From positions 15,983,804-16,047,803 of the forward strand of contig CM043790.1 of NCBI GenBank assembly GCA_023974075.1: DNA of 64,000 nt, in the 5' to 3' direction. Under the pieces are notes generated by a model, which was not told the DNA's origin, searched no databases, and saw nothing but the letters and a program-made list of their open reading frames with translations. The position numbers and the translations under genes were made by a program. This DNA is from Chaenocephalus aceratus (lineage: Eukaryota; Chordata; Actinopteri; Perciformes; Channichthyidae). Shown piece by piece: positions 60,480 to 64,000 of the stretch (position 1 is the first letter of the stretch; each line of letters starts with the position of its first letter).

Positions 60480-60780
60480 CCACTTAATTAAATGCATGGT
60501 TGCAAGATACACATTTGAGTTAATTGATTTAGATAAACATTTTAAGTTGCAAACATTAATTTATAAGTTGTGTTGACGTAATAATGTTGGTAATTACATC
60601 AACTTAATATTGTGTGTAATTTGAACTCTGATTTCTGCGTTAATTGACTTAAAACTAAATTCAAGTTATAGTAAGTAATGCAATTGGCTTGATAACTTAA
60701 TTGTTCTACTGTACACCTTGAGTTAAGGACTTCAAGTCCACTCCCACTTAACATGCCTGGACAAGTTCCCTCAGTTAAGA
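60480..60780. repeat. AT-rich dispersed repeat segment
   Basis: Rich in CAACTTAA, AAGTTG and GAGTTAA words, similar in style to 63720-64000. Probably part of a fish DNA transposon, but no clear terminus was found. Confidence 0.3.
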
Positions 60781-61102
60781 CAAATAGAAATATACAAAGG
60801 ACATTTTTAAGGTGAGTGTCGTCTTTTGTCATTCAAATACAGTAGATAGCCTTGAAGTTGCACTGTATAGGCAAATTGCTGCTTGACCAAAATTAGCAGC
60901 CTTTGAACTGTGAATAGTTCTGTGAGAGGATACAAAGTAGTAGAGGCTACTGTGAGTGTAAAAATACTTTGGTTACTATTGTGATATAAATTTTTATTAA
61001 AAAAAAATCTCGGTGAAGCAGATCAAGGATGCTTCTTGAGGTAGGATCGTTATTTAGAGTTGTCATTGAAATGCAAGTTGTTGGCAGTTACCCATTCAGA
61101 AT

Positions 61103-61931
61103 AGGGATGGGAATTTGAAAGCAAATGTATATTCGAATATTCGACCCCCCCAAAAAACGGTCAACCGATTAAATGTGGGGGGGAAATAAATAAATACATT
61201 TAATTTAATTAATTAATTTTGTGTAGAAACCAAGTCGAATTTGTCAAATGTATTGAACTGGTGATCACAGTTTGAACAGCTGACAGCTATAGGCCTACAG
61301 CTTTCATGCTTAAAACATAACTTGTTTTTTAAATCAAAGAGGGATCATCCACGAACAACATAACGGGTTAGTTAGGGTAACGTAACCCTATTACAACAGA
61401 GATCAACAACCTATAACAGGACCTATGCACAGAATGCAGCTATTCAATACTCATTCTTGTTTAAGAATATGAGGATGTCTACTCAGGGGAGAGGCGGGTG
61501 TGGAGGCCATTCACAATCAGGCCAGCTGTAGAGAAGACCCTCTCAGCTGGAATTTGGGCCTAAGATGAGGTTTGAGTCTGCGTGATCTGCGTGTAGGGAG
61601 GGGCAGCAGCCATATATATATATTAGCTAGAACTAGCTAGATCTGATGGATTTGGACATAAATGCGAGTGAAGTATAACCGGACGCGAGAGAGAGATCAG
61701 TACCTGCAGCTCTTCCCGCTGTGAGGGACCGGTGAGCGGAGCACAACACACCTTTAGACCTAACACACTTAGCTATGGCACTGTCGTATACATTGAATTA
61801 TTCCATTTGATAATATGTAATCAACTTAGGCACCCCTCCCAAAAAAAAAAAAAATTACAATAAAAATATTCATAACTCATATTCGAAACTTGAATAATTT
61901 CGAATATTCTATTAATCGTTCCCATCCCTAA
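61103..61931 (-). mobile_element. Degraded hAT element with transposase remnant
   Basis: Termini AGGGATGGGAA and TTCCCATCCCTAA are inverted repeats flanked by a near-exact 8-bp duplication (TTCAGAAT and TACAGAAT). On the minus strand at about 61559-61450 is the end of a hAT transposase: PAERVFSTAGLIVNGLHTRL, a stop and frameshift, then VDILIFLNKNE in another frame. This is the conserved hAT C-terminal dimerisation region. The rest of the transposase is deleted. Confidence 0.75.
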
Positions 61932-62159
61932 TACAGAATATATTAATTTAGGTAATTTCTCTTTTTTTCCTTTTTCAAAAATAGCACAATACAATTGAAG
62001 TACGCAGAGAACTATAGCCATCTGCTGCCTTGTCGTGTACCTTGGGGAATAGGAAGAGGACCTTTTCAAGGAGTTTAGCGACGTAATTGAACATCTTGAA
62101 ATAAAATAAAATCCATGGGCACAGTGTAAAAACAGTGTCAGTTAGATTTTGAAGCATAT

Positions 62160-62235
62160 TGCACTTTTGGCCACACCCCAATCAATAATATAATATTTCT
62201 CCTAAGAGAGACAATAAATCTTATCTTATCTTAAT
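62160..62235 (+). mobile_element. Non-LTR retroposon tail
   Basis: GAGACAATAAATCTTATC followed by repeated TTATC units is a typical fish LINE 3' tail. The body of the element was not recognised. Confidence 0.45.
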
Positions 62236-63186
62236 ATCTTAGCAACGTTCAGCATGGATAGGTGTTGACAGCAATGGCATGGGAAAGGGATTGTGTAACA
62301 TTTTAAAAGTGGCTTCTGCTCTTCACTTAACCAGTTCACATATTGTATGGAACCTGCAAAAAAGATGAGAAGATACTAAAACTTGCACGGTTGTGATTGA
62401 CAAAGTCTGTCCACATGCATTTAAACACTAGGCAAAGTACTCAAAAGCACCTCTGTGTGTCTTCAGGACCACATTGCCATGACGACACACACATGCAGAA
62501 TCAATAGGGGAAAACAATACCAGCGTCACTTTAGCAGCTGGTAATAATGGCTCTGAATTCGCTAAGAGTGACAGTTTAAAAAGAATGCAATTACCTAATT
62601 CATTATCTCTTATGCGCTAACCTATTATTTAATGTGCTTCAAAAGGACAAGAATATCGCCTTCATCAGTGACCGGTCCACCCCAGGATCTGACCATACGA
62701 TGGCAACCATCGTGGTCGAGGGAAACAAATGAATGAGCATTCTGCGTTAAATGTGTTCATACTGTTTGAAATAATGACTGTCGGCAGTGTAAACATCTTT
62801 GTTACATCTTTTGTTAAATGGATGTGTGAGATCTGCAGATTGGTGGCCATTGAGAGTTTGTTTCTGTAGTTTTACAAAAACTTTACAGATTTTACATATT
62901 TGGCTCTGGTTTTAAATATGCAAAGGCCTCTAACTTCGATGTGATGGCAGCATGTATTTGCTGTGTCCCCATTTCCCATGGTAATATGGCTAATGTGTTT
63001 ATTTATTATTTGTGGGGCAATTTAAATTTGTGTTATTTATCTTTTTTTTCTCAAGATTTAAATGAAGCTCAGCGCAAGTTCTTTCAGGAAGACTGGGTGT
63101 ATATACATTCACTCTGCAGCTGCATATAATCAGCTCATCACAGGCGTTCTCTTTAACCTATTACATTTCACCTCATTCTCCAGCAG

Positions 63187-63396
63187 CCAATCACCGTGCT
63201 GCAGCCAAACTATAAAATGGTTCTCCTCTCTCCTGCAGTCAGCTGTGATTTCAGGTTTCCATGCTGCCGCCCGCCTCCTCCCCATCCACCTCCTCTCATC
63301 ATATCCAGAGCCAGGAGAGCTGATCCAAAGACCTCATCACACCTCCTCTTCATCCCATCTCCTCATCAAATCCAGATCTTCAGCATCATCACCATG
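63187..63396 (+). promoter_or_regulatory. CCAAT/TATA promoter-like segment ending at a Kozak ATG
   Basis: CCAAT at 63187-63191 and TATAAAA at 63211-63217 stand at normal promoter spacing. About 180 bp downstream is an ATG at 63394 in strong context (CACC before). The frame from that ATG is only 19 codons, so no full gene follows. It may be a promoter remnant or part of a dispersed repeat. Confidence 0.35.
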
Positions 63397-63719
63397 TGTC
63401 TAGACCCCGGGGGGGGGTTCCCTATATGCTCACGGCTGCATTTCCCCCTTTAGATATACGATTTCAGGATCGGGGTCTAATCGCTAAAGACTTAACATTT
63501 ATCATATGACATGTGTAAATAAATGTTCTTCAAACAAAATGAAGTCTCTCCTGATTGAAACATCATGTGTTGAAATAAACAACTGCAGTTCAAAATAAAA
63601 AAGTGAAATGCCTAATATTTTTGTGGAGGAAATTAATTAATTTCTTTCTTCAAAGGCAAAAACATGAAAAAGCAAAAAAATAAATAAACTATTGAATAAA
63701 ATATATGTGGAGCATCTTC

Positions 63720-64000
63720 ATTTATAAATGGTTGTCAACTTAAAAACTTGTATTCACAATGATGGTATTTAAGTACATACAACTTGAAATCCTTTTAAAT
63801 AATGTGGTAAAACTAGTTGGAACAATACATTTTTGGAGTAATCAACTTAAAAATGTGTGTTTATGCCACCAATTATTAAGTAAGTGGTAATCAAAAACAC
63901 CTCTGATTGTAGAGGAAAAGCCTTCTCCCCTAACTCAAATAAGTGTGTTGGTTTAAAACAATTGTATTAGAAGTTGTCATAACTCAATGAACATTAATGC
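63720..64000. repeat. AT-rich dispersed repeat segment at the window edge
   Basis: Repeated CAACTTAAAAA, AACTTGAAAT and AACTCAA words in the style of the segment at 60480-60780. It is cut by the end of the window. Confidence 0.3.

Overview
The window is vertebrate, and almost certainly teleost, nuclear DNA. It shows GT-AG introns, long (CA)n arrays, compact miniature transposons with TTAA, TTA or 8-bp target-site duplications, and L2-type LINE tails. The one securely identified gene is hipk2 (homeodomain-interacting protein kinase 2) on the minus strand. Thirteen coding exons lie between 42273 and 21217. They splice in frame without a break and encode 838 residues, from the kinase APE motif to the natural C-terminus. 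The first ~368 residues (N-terminus and most of the kinase N-lobe and catalytic loop) are not here. They must lie beyond 64000, so the rightmost ~21.7 kb is part of one very large intron.

Layout from left to right. 1-15.6 kb is intergenic and rich in transposons. It holds three phase-compatible candidate exons of an unrecognised plus-strand gene (2839-4419) followed by a poly(A) signal with a GT-rich downstream element. It also holds a nested transposon stack (7450-8900), a TTAA-flanked MITE (9489-10108), a solo LTR with a 5-bp duplication (10404-11101), a second TTAA MITE, and a possible start of a small minus-strand gene (11898-13387). 15.6-21.2 kb is a long, nearly transposon-free stretch, best read as the hipk2 3'UTR. 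21.2-42.3 kb holds the hipk2 exons, with several precisely bounded hAT and TTAA-type MITEs in the introns. 42.3-64 kb is intron: microsatellites, a nested MITE pair, non-LTR tails, a hAT transposase relic, and a CCAAT/TATA promoter-like segment near 63.2 kb.

Functionally, only hipk2 can be interpreted with confidence. It is a nuclear DYRK-family Ser/Thr kinase; the exons here carry the end of the kinase domain, the partner-binding region, an NLS-like basic segment, a SUMO-interacting motif and the Tyr/His-rich C-terminus. The most unusual non-gene signals are two near-perfect snap-back palindromes (7329-7375 and 41653-41701) and the unidentified plus-strand exons.
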